DNA of 64,000 nt from Micromonospora sp. WMMD882 (GCF_027497255.1 NZ_CP114903.1:558001-622000); one strand, 5' to 3'. Counted from the first letter of the stretch, positions 44,868 through 54,890 are shown. The notes: generated by a model from the letters alone, not told the origin. Numbers and translations: made by a program.

Positions 44868-45376
44868 GGATCACCTGCCGCGTCAACGGCGAGCAGCGGG
44901 AGGCCGATGGGGTGTGGCCGGGAGAGAGCCTGCTCTACCTGCTGCGCGAGCGGCTCGGCCTGCCCGGCGCGAAGAACGCCTGCGAACAGGGGGAGTGCGG
45001 ATCCTGCACGGTCTACCTCGATGGCCTGCCGGTGTGCGCGTGTCTGGTGGCGGTTGGCCAGGCGCAGGGGCGCGAGGTGGTGGCGGTGGAGGGACTCGCC
45101 GGCCCGGACGGTGGGCTCGACCGCGTGCAGCACGCCTTCCTGCAGGCCGGGGCCGTCCAGTGTGGCTTCTGCACTCCCGGCCTGATCGTCGCGGTGCACG
45201 ACCTGCTGGCCCGGGTGTCCACACCGACCGACGCCGACATCCGTGAGGCGCTCGCCGGCAACCTGTGCCGCTGTACGGGCTACGAGAAGATCATGGACGC
45301 GGTCCGGTCGGCCGCCGCGATGCCGCCCTCGACGGCCGCCGCGTCTCCGGCGTCCCGTCCGGGCGGTCCGCGATGA
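44864..45376 (+). CDS. xanthine dehydrogenase [2Fe-2S] subunit
   Basis: A 170-residue small subunit with two [2Fe-2S] clusters. The plant-ferredoxin type cluster uses CEQGECGSCTVYLDGLPVCAC. The second uses CGFCTPG and CRCTGY. An extra C-terminal Ala/Pro-rich tail (~20 residues) follows. The ATG overlaps the FAD-subunit stop. It would pass electrons from the molybdenum site to FAD. Confidence 0.95.
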   Translation: MRITCRVNGEQREADGVWPGESLLYLLRERLGLPGAKNACEQGECGSCTVYLDGLPVCACLVAVGQAQGREVVAVEGLAGPDGGLDRVQHAFLQAGAVQCGFCTPGLIVAVHDLLARVSTPTDADIREALAGNLCRCTGYEKIMDAVRSAAAMPPSTAAASPASRPGGPR

Positions 45377-46728
45377 TCGTCATCGAGGGTTGCGCGATCG
45401 TCACCGTCGACGGCGACAGCACGGAGTACACCGACGGGCATCTGGTGATCGACGACGGGCGGATCGTGGCGGTGGGCTCCGACGCCGCCCGCACCGCCGA
45501 CGAGCCGGTCCAGCGGATCGACGGCACCGGTTGTCTCGCCACCCCGGGCCTGGTCAACACGCATCACCACCTCTACCAGTGGGCGACCCGCGGGCTGGCC
45601 CAGCAGGAGAACCTCTTCGGCTGGCTGACCGAGCTGTACCCGCTCTGGGCCGGCCTGGACGCGGACCTGGTGGCTGCCACCACCGGCGCCGGACTCGGCT
45701 GGTTGGCGTTGTCCGGCTGCACCACCAGCACCGACCACCACTACGTCCACCCCACCGGCGGGGGAGACCTGATGGCCGCCCAGGTCGAGGCGGCCGGTGA
45801 GGTCGGGCTGCGCTTCCACCCGTGCCGGGGCTCGATGGACCTCGGCCGGTCGCGGGGCGGCCTGCCCCCCGACCACGTCGTCGAGGACACCGACGCCGCG
45901 CTGGCCGGCACCGAGGACGCGATCGACCGCTTCCACGATCCCGCCGACGACGCCATGGTCCGGATCGCCGTCGCGCCCTGCTCGCCGTTCTCGGTCACCA
46001 CCACCCTGATGACCGGGGCCGCCGACCTGGCCCGGCGCAAGGGGGTACGGCTGCACACCCACCTCGCCGAGACGGTCGAGGAGGAGGAGTACTGCCAGCG
46101 GATCCACGGCTGCGATCCGGTCGAGTACGCCGAGAGTCTGGGCTGGCTCGGCGACGACGTCTGGCTGGCGCACGCCGTGCACCTCGACGCCGCCGCGGTC
46201 GCCCGGCTCGCCGCCACCGGCACCGGTGTCGCCCACTGCCCCAGCTCCAACGCCCGGCTCGGCGCGGGCCTGGCGCCGGTCCGCGATCTGCTCGACGCGG
46301 GCGTCCCGGTCGGGCTCGGCGTGGACGGGCCGGCGTCGCAGGAGGCCAACCATCTCGGCGCCGAGCTGCGCCAGGCGCTCTACGCGGCCCGGCTGCGCGG
46401 TGGCCCGGCCGCGCTCGCCGCCCGCGAGGCCCTCTCCCTGGCCACCATGGGTGGGGCCCGTTGCCTCGGCCGCTCCGGCGACATCGGCTCGATCGAGGTC
46501 GGCAAGTTGGCCGACATCGCCCTCTGGCGTCTCGACGGGCTCGGCCACGCCGGTATCGCCGACCCGGTCGCGGCGCTGGTGCTCGGGCCACCCGCCCCGC
46601 TTGAGCTGCTGCTGGTCGGCGGCCGGCCGGTGGTGGCGCGAGGTGAGCTACGCACGGTCGACGAGCGTGAGCTGGTGCGGCGGGCGGGCCGGGCGCAGCG
46701 CACCCTGATGCGGAGGGCGGACCGGTGA
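45373..46728 (+). CDS. 8-oxoguanine/guanine deaminase-like amidohydrolase
   Basis: A 451-residue metal-dependent deaminase of the amidohydrolase superfamily. Metal ligands are in PGLVNTHHHLYQWATRG, the second His in LHTHLAETVEEEEYC and the catalytic Asp in GLGVDGPASQEANHLG. The stretch YPLWAGLDADLVAATTGAGLGWLALSGCTTSTDHHYVHP resembles proteins annotated as 8-oxoguanine deaminase. It is placed between two XDH subunit genes, so deamination of guanine or 8-oxoguanine to feed XDH (xanthine or urate) fits. The exact purine cannot be decided by reading. Confidence 0.83.
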   Translation: MIVIEGCAIVTVDGDSTEYTDGHLVIDDGRIVAVGSDAARTADEPVQRIDGTGCLATPGLVNTHHHLYQWATRGLAQQENLFGWLTELYPLWAGLDADLVAATTGAGLGWLALSGCTTSTDHHYVHPTGGGDLMAAQVEAAGEVGLRFHPCRGSMDLGRSRGGLPPDHVVEDTDAALAGTEDAIDRFHDPADDAMVRIAVAPCSPFSVTTTLMTGAADLARRKGVRLHTHLAETVEEEEYCQRIHGCDPVEYAESLGWLGDDVWLAHAVHLDAAAVARLAATGTGVAHCPSSNARLGAGLAPVRDLLDAGVPVGLGVDGPASQEANHLGAELRQALYAARLRGGPAALAAREALSLATMGGARCLGRSGDIGSIEVGKLADIALWRLDGLGHAGIADPVAALVLGPPAPLELLLVGGRPVVARGELRTVDERELVRRAGRAQRTLMRRADR

Positions 46729-48989
46729 CCACATCGATGACCGGGACGAGCAGGGGCGCGGTGACCGGCGGTGTCGGGGACAGCCCGGTGCGGCCCGACG
46801 GGACGCTGAAGGTCACCGGCCAGTTCGCCTTCTCCTCCGACCTCCGGGCCGACGACATGCTGTGGGGGGCGACCCTGCGCAGCCCGCACGCGCGGGCCCG
46901 GATCCGTGGTGTCGACCTGACCGCCGCGCTGGCGTTGCCCGGGGTACGGGCGGTGCTCACCGCAGTCGACGTGCCCGGGGCCGGCAGCTACGGCCTGGAG
47001 GTCGCCGACCAACCGGTGCTGGCCGCCGACGAGGTGAGCTACCAGGGCGAGCCGGTGGCCGTCGTCGCGGCCGATCATCCGGAGACCGCCCGCCGCGCCG
47101 CCGCCCGGATCGTCGTGGACTACCAGCCGCTGCCCCCGGTCACCGACGCGGAGGCCGCGCTCGCCGCCGGAGACATCTTCCGGCACGTGCCGGTGCGGCG
47201 CGGTGACGCCCACTCCACCGCCGAGGTGGTGGTCACCGGCGTCTACCAGGTGGGCATGCAGGACCAGGCGTTCCTCGGACCGGAGTCGGGGCTCGCGGTG
47301 CCGACCGTGGACGGCGGCGTCGACCTCTACATCGCCACCCAGTGGCTGCACGTCGACCAGAGGCAGGTGGCCTCCTGTCTCGGCCTGCCGGTCGACCGGG
47401 TGCGCCTGTACCTCGCCGGCGTCGGCGGGGCGTTCGGCGCCCGGGAGGACCTGTCGATGCAGGTGCACGCCTGCCTGCTGGCGCTGCGCACCGGGCGGCC
47501 GGTCAAGATGGTGTACGGGCGGGAGGAGTCCTTCTTCGGCCATGTCCACCGGCATCCGGCGCTCATGCGGTACGAGCACGGCGCCGACCGCGACGGCCGG
47601 CTGGTCTACGTCAGGGCGCACATCGTGCTCGACGGCGGCGCCTACGCCTCCAGCACGCCGGCTGTCGTGGCGAACGCGGCGACGCTGGGCGTGGGCCCGT
47701 ACGAGGTGCCCAACGTGGTGATGGACGCCTACGGGGCGCGCACGAACAATCCGCCGTGCGGCGCGATGCGCGGCTTCGGCGCGGTGCAGACCTGCTTCGG
47801 TTACGAGTCGCAGATGGACAAGCTCGCCGCCGCGCTCGGGCTGGATCCCGTCGAGATCCGTCGGCGCAACGCGATGACCACTGGCTCGGTCATGCCCACC
47901 GGGCAGGTGGTCGACGGGCCGGCGCCGGTCGCTCGGCTGCTGGAACTGGTGCGCGACCGGCCGGCCCCGGCGGTGGCGAGCGGTGACCCGCGGGAGTGGC
48001 CGGGAGGGGTCGCCAACACCACTCACGGTGAGTCCGTGGTGCGGGGAGTGGGGTACGCGATCGGCATCAAGAACGTGTGCTTCTCGGAGGGATTCGACGA
48101 CTACTCGACCGCGCGGGTTCGACTGGAGATGATCGGTGGGGAACCGGTGGCGCTCGTGCACACGGCGGCCGCCGAGGTCGGCCAGGGCCTGGTGACCCTG
48201 CAGGCACAGATCGCCCGTACCGAGCTGGGCGTCGAGCGGGTCGTGGTCGCCGCCGCGGACACCACCGTCGGCAGCGCCGGCTCCTCGTCGGCCTCGCGGC
48301 AGTCGTACGTGACGGGGGGCGCCGTCCGGGCGGCCTGCCAGGCCGTCCGCGACGGTGTGCTGGCGCGGCTGGGCGGAAGAGCGGGTCCCGCCGACGGTCT
48401 GCGGCTGGCCGGCGGCATGGTCGTCACCGCGTCCGGCGTGGCCGTCGCGGATCTGGCGGAGGCGCTCGGCGACGATCCGGTGGAGGAGACCAGGCAGTGG
48501 CGGCACCGCCCCACCCATCCGCTCGATCCGCGGACCGGGCAGGGCGACGCCCACGTCCAGTACGCCTTCGCCGCGCACCGGGCCACCGTGGACGTGGACG
48601 TGGAGCTCGGCCTGGTGCGGGTCGTCGAGATCGCCACCGCCCAGGACGTCGGCAAGGCGATCAATCCGCAGGCCGTCCTCGGTCAGATCCACGGCGGCAC
48701 CGCACAGGGGCTCGGGCTGGCGCTCATGGAGGAGCTGCGGGTCGTGGACGGGCTGGTCCGCAACCCGTCGTTCACCGACTATCTGATCCCCACCATCCTC
48801 GACGTGCCGCCGATGACGGTGGACGTGCTGGAGCTGGCCGATCCGCACGCGCCCTACGGGCTGCGGGGGGTCGGGGAACCTCCGACGATCTCGTCCACTC
48901 CGGCGGTGGTCGCCGCGATCCGGGCCGCGACCGGGCTGGCGCTGTCCCGAGTCCCGGTGCGCCCCGAATACCTGACCGGAGCCTTCTGA
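46725..48989 (+). CDS. xanthine dehydrogenase molybdopterin-binding subunit
   Basis: A 754-residue large subunit. [35 protein letters not shown] opens the domain, and [15 protein letters not shown] and [22 protein letters not shown] form the cofactor cleft. [24 protein letters not shown] and [19 protein letters not shown] continue it, and the catalytic Glu is in [13 protein letters not shown] near the C-terminus. The GTG overlaps the deaminase stop (GTGA). With the two smaller subunits it makes a complete bacterial XDH. Confidence 0.94.
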   Translation: MTTSMTGTSRGAVTGGVGDSPVRPDGTLKVTGQFAFSSDLRADDMLWGATLRSPHARARIRGVDLTAALALPGVRAVLTAVDVPGAGSYGLEVADQPVLAADEVSYQGEPVAVVAADHPETARRAAARIVVDYQPLPPVTDAEAALAAGDIFRHVPVRRGDAHSTAEVVVTGVYQVGMQDQAFLGPESGLAVPTVDGGVDLYIATQWLHVDQRQVASCLGLPVDRVRLYLAGVGGAFGAREDLSMQVHACLLALRTGRPVKMVYGREESFFGHVHRHPALMRYEHGADRDGRLVYVRAHIVLDGGAYASSTPAVVANAATLGVGPYEVPNVVMDAYGARTNNPPCGAMRGFGAVQTCFGYESQMDKLAAALGLDPVEIRRRNAMTTGSVMPTGQVVDGPAPVARLLELVRDRPAPAVASGDPREWPGGVANTTHGESVVRGVGYAIGIKNVCFSEGFDDYSTARVRLEMIGGEPVALVHTAAAEVGQGLVTLQAQIARTELGVERVVVAAADTTVGSAGSSSASRQSYVTGGAVRAACQAVRDGVLARLGGRAGPADGLRLAGGMVVTASGVAVADLAEALGDDPVEETRQWRHRPTHPLDPRTGQGDAHVQYAFAAHRATVDVDVELGLVRVVEIATAQDVGKAINPQAVLGQIHGGTAQGLGLALMEELRVVDGLVRNPSFTDYLIPTILDVPPMTVDVLELADPHAPYGLRGVGEPPTISSTPAVVAAIRAATGLALSRVPVRPEYLTGAF

Positions 48990-50302
48990 TGGGCTACGAC
49001 CTGGTGCTGCGGTCGCGGCGAGTGATCACGCCCGCCGGCGAGCGTCCCGCCGCGGTCTGCGTACGGGACGGGCGGATCGCGGCGGTCGAGGATTACCACG
49101 CGGTCGACGGCCAGGACCTCGGCGAGCTGGCCCTGCTGCCGGGCCTGGTGGACACGCACGTCCACGTCAACGAGCCGGGACGGACCGAGTGGGAGGGCTT
49201 CCGTAGCGCCACCCGGGCCGCCCTGGCCGGCGGGGTCACCACGATCGTCGACATGCCCCTCAACTCGCTGCCGCCGACGGTGACGGTGGACGCGCTGCGG
49301 GTCAAACGGCGGGCCGCCGCCGGCCAGTGCCACGTCGATGTGGGCTTCTGGGGTGGCGCGGTGCCGGACCATCTCGCCGATCTGGCGGCCCTGCACGCGG
49401 CCGGGGTGTTCGGTTTCAAGGCGTTCCTGGTCGACTCGGGGGTTCCGGAGTTTCCCCCGCTCGACCCGGCCGGCCTGCGGCAGGCGCTGGCGGCCGTCGA
49501 CGCCACCTTTCTCATCCACGCCGAGGACCCGGCCGAACTCAGGGTGGCGCCGAACTCCGTGCGATACGCCGACTTCATGGCCTCGCGGCCGCCGGCCGCC
49601 GAGCGACGGGCGGTGGCCGGCGTGCTCGACGCCGCCCGCGCGACGGGCGCCCGGGTGCACATCCTGCACCTCTCCGCCGCCGAGACCCTGCCGCTGATCG
49701 CGCAGGCCCGCCGGGACGGGCTCCGGGTGACCGTCGAGACCTGCCCGCACTACCTGACGCTGGTGGCGGAGGACGTGGCGGACGGGGCCACCCAGTTCAA
49801 GTGCTGCCCGCCGATCCGGGGGGCGGGCAACCGGGACGCGCTGTGGGCGGGGCTCGCCAGCGGCATCATCGACTGCGTCGTGTCCGACCATTCGCCGTGC
49901 GCTCCGGAACTCAAGCACGCGGACGTGGGTGACTTCGCCACGGCCTGGGGCGGGATCGCGTCGCTGCAGTTGGGCCTGCCGGTGGTCTGGACCGAGGCCC
50001 GCCGGCGTGGGCACGAGCTGGCCGACCTCGTCCGGTGGATGGCCCGGCGTCCCGCCGAGATCGCCGGTCTCTCCGGCAAGGGCCGGATCGAGGCGGGCGC
50101 CACCGCCGACCTCGTGGCCTTCGACCCTGACACCACCTTTTCCGTGGATCCGGCGCTGCTGCGGCACCGGCACGCGGTAACCCCGTACGCCGGCCGGATG
50201 CTGGCCGGCGTGGTCCGCGGCACCTGGCTCGGCGGTCAACCGGTCGCCCCGGACGGCCCGCCACGCGGACGGCTGCTGAGCCGCACGGGGGTCGGCGCAT
50301 GA
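48989..50302 (+). CDS. allB: allantoinase
   Basis: A 437-residue dihydroorotase-type amidohydrolase that opens the allantoin ring. The metal site is [17 protein letters not shown]. The bridging carboxylated Lys lies in [12 protein letters not shown], further ligands in [13 protein letters not shown] and the catalytic Asp in [26 protein letters not shown] matches allantoinases better than dihydropyrimidinases. The ATG overlaps the XDH stop by one base. Confidence 0.92.
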   Translation: MGYDLVLRSRRVITPAGERPAAVCVRDGRIAAVEDYHAVDGQDLGELALLPGLVDTHVHVNEPGRTEWEGFRSATRAALAGGVTTIVDMPLNSLPPTVTVDALRVKRRAAAGQCHVDVGFWGGAVPDHLADLAALHAAGVFGFKAFLVDSGVPEFPPLDPAGLRQALAAVDATFLIHAEDPAELRVAPNSVRYADFMASRPPAAERRAVAGVLDAARATGARVHILHLSAAETLPLIAQARRDGLRVTVETCPHYLTLVAEDVADGATQFKCCPPIRGAGNRDALWAGLASGIIDCVVSDHSPCAPELKHADVGDFATAWGGIASLQLGLPVVWTEARRRGHELADLVRWMARRPAEIAGLSGKGRIEAGATADLVAFDPDTTFSVDPALLRHRHAVTPYAGRMLAGVVRGTWLGGQPVAPDGPPRGRLLSRTGVGA

Positions 50303-50523
50303 CCGGAGGTGGCGAGGTCCGGCCGGCGTGGCTGATCTGGCCGGCCGGGATGGGGGCCATTCTGGCCTGGGCCCTCGGCCGGCTGACCGGGGCGCCGATC
50401 TTCGACCTGTTGGCCGTCGCCGCGGGCGCCTGGGCGGGTGGCTACCTGCTGACTGCCGCGGCCTGTGCCCACCTGGCCCGGACCGGTCGGCTGCCGAGCG
50501 GAGACGATCCCGAGCAGGGGTGA
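50299..50523 (+). CDS. small two-helix membrane protein
   Basis: A 74-residue hydrophobic protein with two membrane helices ([20 protein letters not shown] and [24 protein letters not shown]) and an acidic tail. The ATG overlaps the allantoinase stop (ATGA), so it belongs to the purine operon. Its function is unknown. A role with an uptake system is possible, but no purine permease is encoded in this window. Confidence 0.65.
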   Translation: MTGGGEVRPAWLIWPAGMGAILAWALGRLTGAPIFDLLAVAAGAWAGGYLLTAAACAHLARTGRLPSGDDPEQG

Positions 50524-50557
50524 TCGTGCCGGGCCGGCACCGGACCGGGGGCCGGGC

Positions 50558-50695
50558 TCAGTCGGAGAAGTGCGCCTTGAGGACCACCGCGTGCACGCTG
50601 CCGGCGACCGGAACGTGTCCCCACGGGACTTGGTCGGGCAGCGAACGGTGATACTGAGCTACCCCCGGCGGCCGAACTCGCCTCGAAATCCCTGA
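50558..50695 (-). pseudogene. 3' gene remnant
   Basis: An open frame without a start ends in a coding-looking stretch (PDQVPWGHVPVAGSVHAVVL) with high GC third positions, then TGA at 50558-50560. It is bounded upstream by TGA at 50696. Its parent family was not recognised. Confidence 0.3.
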
Positions 50696-50778
50696 TCAGC
50701 GGCCGGTCAGCCGACCACGTAATCGCCCTGCCTGTCCCGGTCCCTGCGTTGATGAGGTTTGCGGTGGGGCAGCACCGA

Positions 50779-52239
50779 TCACCAGGCGCAGGGTGTGTAG
50801 TCCTTGAGGAAGCAGCCGTACAGGTCTTCGCCCTGTTCGCCGCGGACGATCGGGTCGTAGACCCGGGCCGCGCCGTCGACGAGGTCCAGCGGGGCGTGGA
50901 AGCCGGCGTCCGCCAGCCTCATCTTCGTCGGGTGTGGCCGTTCGTCGGTGATCCAGCCGGTGTCGACGCTGGTCATGAGGATGCCGTCGGCCAGCATCTC
51001 CTGAGCGCTGGTGCGGGTCAGCATGTTCAGCGCGGCCTTGGCCATGTTGGTGTGTGGGTGCCCTGGCCCTTTGTAGCCGCGGGCGAACTGGCCCTCCATC
51101 GCCGACACGTTCACCACGTACTTGCGGCGGGCGTTCGCTGCGGCCATCGCCGGTCGCAGTCGGCTGACCAGCACGAACGGTGCGGTCACGTTGCACAGCT
51201 GTACTTCGAGCAGCTCGACCGGGTTCACTTCGTGCACCCGCTGCACCCAACTGTTGACCGGGTCGAGGTCCGGCACCAGGCCGCCGGCGTCGATGGCGCT
51301 GGCTGTCGCGATCCGTTCCGGCGAGGCGGAGCCGCTGGTCAGCGCGAGCGCTGTGAGCGCGTGCGGGGTGATGGTGGGCGAATTCAGTGGGGCTGTCAGG
51401 CTGCCCGCCGGGTCACCCTGGCCGGCCGGTTTGGCGAATGTGATCATCTCCGGCAGTGGGCCGTCCGGCAGGGCCGCCGCCTCCGCGGCGATGAGTTGCG
51501 CGTACGCCGCAGGCGTGCGGCGGACGGTCTGCGCCGCGTTGTTGATCAGGATGTCGAGTGGTCCCTGGCTGCTGACCGAGTCAGCGAGGGCGATTACCTG
51601 AGCGGGGTCGCGCAGGTCGATTCCGACGACTCGCAGGCGGTGGAGCCACTCCCCGCTGTCGGGCATCGCGGCGAATCGGCGGACCGCGTCGTGGGGAAAC
51701 CGTGTGGTCACCGTGGTGTGCGCGCCGTCGCGCAGCAGCCGCAGCGCGATGTACATGCCGATCTTCGCCCGGCCGCCGGTGAGCAGCGCGCGTCGGCCGG
51801 TCAGGTCGGTGCGGGCGTTGCGGCGTTCCCGGTTCAGTGCGGCGCAGGGCGGGCAGAGCTGATGGTAGAAGGCGTCCACATCGCGGTAGCGCTGCTTGCA
51901 GATGTAGCAGCCGCGCGGCTTGTGCAGGACGCCGGCCGTGGCACCTACGGTGGGGGAGGAGAGCGGGTTGCCCTGGGTCTCGTCGTCGATCCGGCCTGGG
52001 GCGCCGGTGGCGGTGGCCGCCGTCACCGCACGGTCGGCCGCTGCGATGGCATCCCGCCGTTCCTCGCGTCGCCGCTGCTTGATCATTTTGTAGAGCTTCG
52101 CGGTGGCGCGCTGCACCCGCACCACGTCGGGGTGATCGGGAGGCAGGTCCTCCAACGCCTCGAAGACGCTGAGACAGGTCTCCAGTCGGGCCTGGTCGAT
52201 GCGGTTTTGATCGGTTTCTGTAATTTTGTCCGCAGTCAT
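50779..52239 (-). CDS. SDR-like Rossmann protein with CxxC pair
   Basis: A 486-residue protein with a helical N-terminal third, then a zinc-ribbon-like C111-x2-C114...C129-x2-C132. A short-chain dehydrogenase fold starts at LTGRRALLTGGRAKIG (~147). ILINNAAQTVRR matches the NNAG element. The usual Ser-Tyr-x3-Lys site is altered: Ser379 is present and Lys401 is in NMAKAALNM, but Tyr is replaced by Thr397, and Tyr389 is out of register. Catalysis may use another residue or be lost. DYTPCAW ends the chain. No partner gene is obvious. Confidence 0.8.
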   Translation of the reverse strand: MTADKITETDQNRIDQARLETCLSVFEALEDLPPDHPDVVRVQRATAKLYKMIKQRRREERRDAIAAADRAVTAATATGAPGRIDDETQGNPLSSPTVGATAGVLHKPRGCYICKQRYRDVDAFYHQLCPPCAALNRERRNARTDLTGRRALLTGGRAKIGMYIALRLLRDGAHTTVTTRFPHDAVRRFAAMPDSGEWLHRLRVVGIDLRDPAQVIALADSVSSQGPLDILINNAAQTVRRTPAAYAQLIAAEAAALPDGPLPEMITFAKPAGQGDPAGSLTAPLNSPTITPHALTALALTSGSASPERIATASAIDAGGLVPDLDPVNSWVQRVHEVNPVELLEVQLCNVTAPFVLVSRLRPAMAAANARRKYVVNVSAMEGQFARGYKGPGHPHTNMAKAALNMLTRTSAQEMLADGILMTSVDTGWITDERPHPTKMRLADAGFHAPLDLVDGAARVYDPIVRGEQGEDLYGCFLKDYTPCAW

Positions 52240-52402
52240 GTGGTCGCTGTCTCGATCCCGTTCCCTGCGCCGGATCTATCCGGCCCACCCCAAGTCCGAC
52301 CCGAAACTGTACGCACCGCGCGGCCTCCGACGCATCCCGCGCCTGCTCACCAGCCCGAAGACCGTAACCGAGCGGTGGTTCGACGACTGGCGCGACCTCT
52401 GA
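52238..52402 (+). pseudogene. 3' gene remnant (54 codons)
   Basis: A 54-codon frame with strong GC third-position bias ends in SPKTVTERWFDDWRDL. Its only ATG overlaps the divergent SDR start and has no room for a promoter. It therefore looks like the tail of a longer gene whose 5' part was lost. A real small protein is a less likely alternative. Confidence 0.35.
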
Positions 52403-52862
52403 ACGACACCCCAGGACCCACGGCCGCCATCACGGACGATGCGCAGCGACAACCGGGGCCGTCGATATCGGCCTCGCCGGGGCCTCGAACGTTGAAGGGG
52501 GTCTCGCGCCGGGCCCGGGCGGCCTCCCCGCGGGCCTCGGCCCGGGATCCCTCTTGAGGAGGATCACCGCGAGCCTGCGCCCCGACGCGTACCGCCTTCA
52601 CGGGCCGACAGCCGACCTTCGGACCGGGTGGACGGTACGGGCTGGAGCAGCCTGCCCGCCGGGGCCCTGCCGGCTCAGGAGCGCCACAGCGCCGGATGCC
52701 GGATATCGGACAGTCATCGACGTATAGGGATAAAACCTCCGCCAGCTCGCGGATGTCTCGCCCACTCGGCGCGCCGGATCCTGACTCGGAAAGTCGACGC
52801 CATCGTCCGGCGCCGGTCGACCCCCGACCATCGACGATCCCAGCAGAAACAAGGAGGCAGTT
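52403..52862. other. 460-bp upstream region of the NLP gene
   Basis: No gene is supported. It holds a GAGGAGG at 52554 with no ORF after it, and the strong ribosome site AAGGAGG at 52851-52857 for the NPP1 gene. Confidence 0.5.
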
Positions 52863-53750
52863 ATGTACCGGTCACAGCTCCTGGCCCTCGCCGTCAGATC
52901 GGCGAGATCGATCAGACCGGCCACCTCGGACAGGTCCGCTCCACCCACGCCGACCGCCCGCCCGGCGCGCTCCCGATTCGCCATCCGCAAGCGGTCCTCG
53001 GTGGCGGTCCTCGGCACGGCGGCGCTGCTGGTGGGCCTGAGCCCCACGGCGGCGCGAGCCGAGAACCTGCCCAATCTCCCCTACCGCGCCGGGGGGTACG
53101 AGGCGTCGTTCGCGCCCGCCTACGACTACGACACCGACGGTTGCTACCCCGTCGCCGCCATCGCGCCCGACGGGACCCTCAACCCCGGGCTCAACACCAC
53201 GGGAGCGGTCAACGGCAACTGCCGTGACCAGTTCGACCTCGACCGGACCCAGAGCTACGCGCGGTCGACGTGCAACAACGGCTGGTGCGCCATCGTCTAC
53301 GCGAGCTACTTCGAAAAGGACCAGAACGCACAGGGCTGCTGTGGCCACCGGCACGACTGGGAACACGTCATCTCGTGGGTCAACCAGTCGGCCAACCAGG
53401 TCGAGTACGTCTCCCGCACGGTACACAACAGTCAGCAGACGCATCACCGTTCGGCGGTCCGGTTCGACGGGACCCACCCCAAGATCGTGTATCACAAGGA
53501 GGGCGCGGGCGGTTCGCACCTCTTCCGACTCGCGAACAGCGGCGACGAGCCGCCGGAGAACCACTATCGCAACTGGCGGTACCCCACCCTGGTCGACTGG
53601 AACGGCTGGCCCAGCACCTGGCTGCGGGACAGGCTGATGTGGGCGGACTTCGGCGCCGCCACCATCAAGATCACCGACAACCAGGACCGGTTCAGGATCC
53701 TGCTCAACGACACCAAACCCGGCGGTATCCCGTTCAACCCCTGGGCGTAG
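52863..53750 (+). CDS. secreted NPP1/NLP (necrosis-inducing) family protein
   Basis: A 295-residue exported protein. ATG 52863 has AAGGAGG at ideal distance, so the unusually long N-terminus is real: about 38 basic/Ser-rich residues come before a signal core (SSVAVLGTAALLVGLSPTAARA, cleaved near 66). The mature domain starts at ENLPNL. The diagnostic metal-site heptapeptide GHRHDWE is at 161-167, with WCAIVYASYFEKDQ before it and HNSQQTH and a C-terminal YPTLVDWNGWP after. NLPs of plant-associated microbes bind sphingolipids and damage dicot membranes. Actinobacterial members exist, mostly untested. Confidence 0.9.
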   Translation: MYRSQLLALAVRSARSIRPATSDRSAPPTPTARPARSRFAIRKRSSVAVLGTAALLVGLSPTAARAENLPNLPYRAGGYEASFAPAYDYDTDGCYPVAAIAPDGTLNPGLNTTGAVNGNCRDQFDLDRTQSYARSTCNNGWCAIVYASYFEKDQNAQGCCGHRHDWEHVISWVNQSANQVEYVSRTVHNSQQTHHRSAVRFDGTHPKIVYHKEGAGGSHLFRLANSGDEPPENHYRNWRYPTLVDWNGWPSTWLRDRLMWADFGAATIKITDNQDRFRILLNDTKPGGIPFNPWA

Positions 53751-53904
53751 CGCGGCTCGGACCACGTCACGACCGGGTCGCGTGACTGATCGAGGTTTCC
53801 GCCCGAGCCGGTGTGGCCGCTGGTGGCGGAGACCCGCCACCAGCGGCCCCATTCATGTGAGATGCAAGCCTGCCGGGCGTGACGTGGCGGACGACACCGT
53901 CGCG

Positions 53905-54306
53905 TCACTCCGGCGCCTGGCCCCGCGGAAGTACGGTGATCGCCACGATGGCGCTGTTCACCACGGTGGCCGTCACGGTGCGGGTCACGGCCGCCGACGC
54001 GACGTCGGCGCCCCAGTCGCCGCGTTCGAGCTCCTTGGCCCGTGTGATCACCGACGACGTCCAGGGGATCTCGCGATGGAACTGCGGGAGCGTTCCGCTC
54101 GCCGAGACCAGGGCCGTGAGCGCGGCGACCCGCGCGTTCGGCTCCACGCCGTCCACGAGCACCTGTCGGACGTCGGCGAGGAGACGGGCCCGGCGCTCGG
54201 TCCGTCCTTCCCGCAGAGCGGTGGACCTGAACAGGCCGAGAACCCTACGGGTCTCCTGGTCGATGTCCCCTCGCGCGACGAGCCGCCGCAGCACCGGCTC
54301 GCGCAG
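53905..54306 (-). pseudogene. GPP34 (GOLPH3-like) family protein, 5' truncated
   Basis: The frame from about 54306 to the stop at 53905 gives the C-terminal ~130 residues of a GPP34 protein: LREPVLRRLVARGDI, VLVDGVEPNARVAALTALVSASG, REIPW and KELERGDWGADVASAAVTRTVTATVVNSAIVA. Complete actinobacterial members are near 220 residues, so about 90 are missing. Upstream of 54306 the frame becomes unrelated. It meets the truncated response regulator head to head at that point. Confidence 0.8.
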
Positions 54307-54815
54307 AGGCCGACGACGGCCGGTCGGCGGTCGAGGCGACCCTGCGGCACCGGCCCGACGTGCTGGTCATCGACCTGGAGATGCCGGGCGTGGACGGCCT
54401 CGACGCGGTCGCGCAGATCCGTGGCGCGCGACCGGAGCAGGTGATCCTCATGCTGACCCGACACGCCCGCCCCGGCGTGCTGCGCAAGGCGCTGCGGCTC
54501 GGTGTCCAGGGCTTCGTCAGCAAGTCCGCCGAGCCCGCTCACATCACCTCGGTCATCGCCACCCTGCACGCGGGGAGACGCTGGATCGACCCGGACGTCT
54601 CCGCGCTCGCCGTCACCGAGGACTGCCCGCTGACCGACCGGGAAGTCGACGTGCTGCGGGTCACCGGCGAGGGCTACGCGGTCACCGAGATCGCCGCCCG
54701 CCTGCACCTCGCGCCGGGCACCGTACGTAACTATCTGTCCAACGCGATGCGCAAGACCCAGACCCGGACCCGCCACGAGGCGGCCCGCTACGCCCGCGAA
54801 CACGACTGGCTGTGA
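54303..54815 (+). pseudogene. NarL/DesR-type response regulator, 5' truncated
   Basis: From AEADDGRSAVEATLRHRPDVLVIDLEMPGVDGLDA onward this is a normal response regulator. The phospho-acceptor Asp is in VIDLEMPG, the receiver ends at FVSKSAEP, and a LuxR-type HTH (LTDREVDVLRVTGEGYAVTEIAARLHLAPGTVRNYLSNAMRKTQTRTR) follows. The first ~40 residues with the acidic Mg-binding pair are absent. An in-frame TGA lies at about 54228, so no complete start exists. Translation could only begin at GTG 54360 (151 residues). No sensor kinase gene is adjacent. Confidence 0.8.
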
Positions 54816-54890
54816 CCATGCCCCCGACCTGTATCACCACCCCGATCAGCCCGGATCTGCGGTCAGGCTCGCCGTGCTGGTCTGCGGCGT

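Noticed and set aside
46380..48848. 822-residue minus-strand frame within the XDH large subunit
   Set aside because: Shadow of a strongly conserved catalytic subunit; no start context or domain.
50646..50672. TACTGAGCTACCCCCGG, resembling the D-arm of a tRNA on the minus strand
   Set aside because: No anticodon arm or T arm can be folded next to it; it lies in the gene remnant at 50558.
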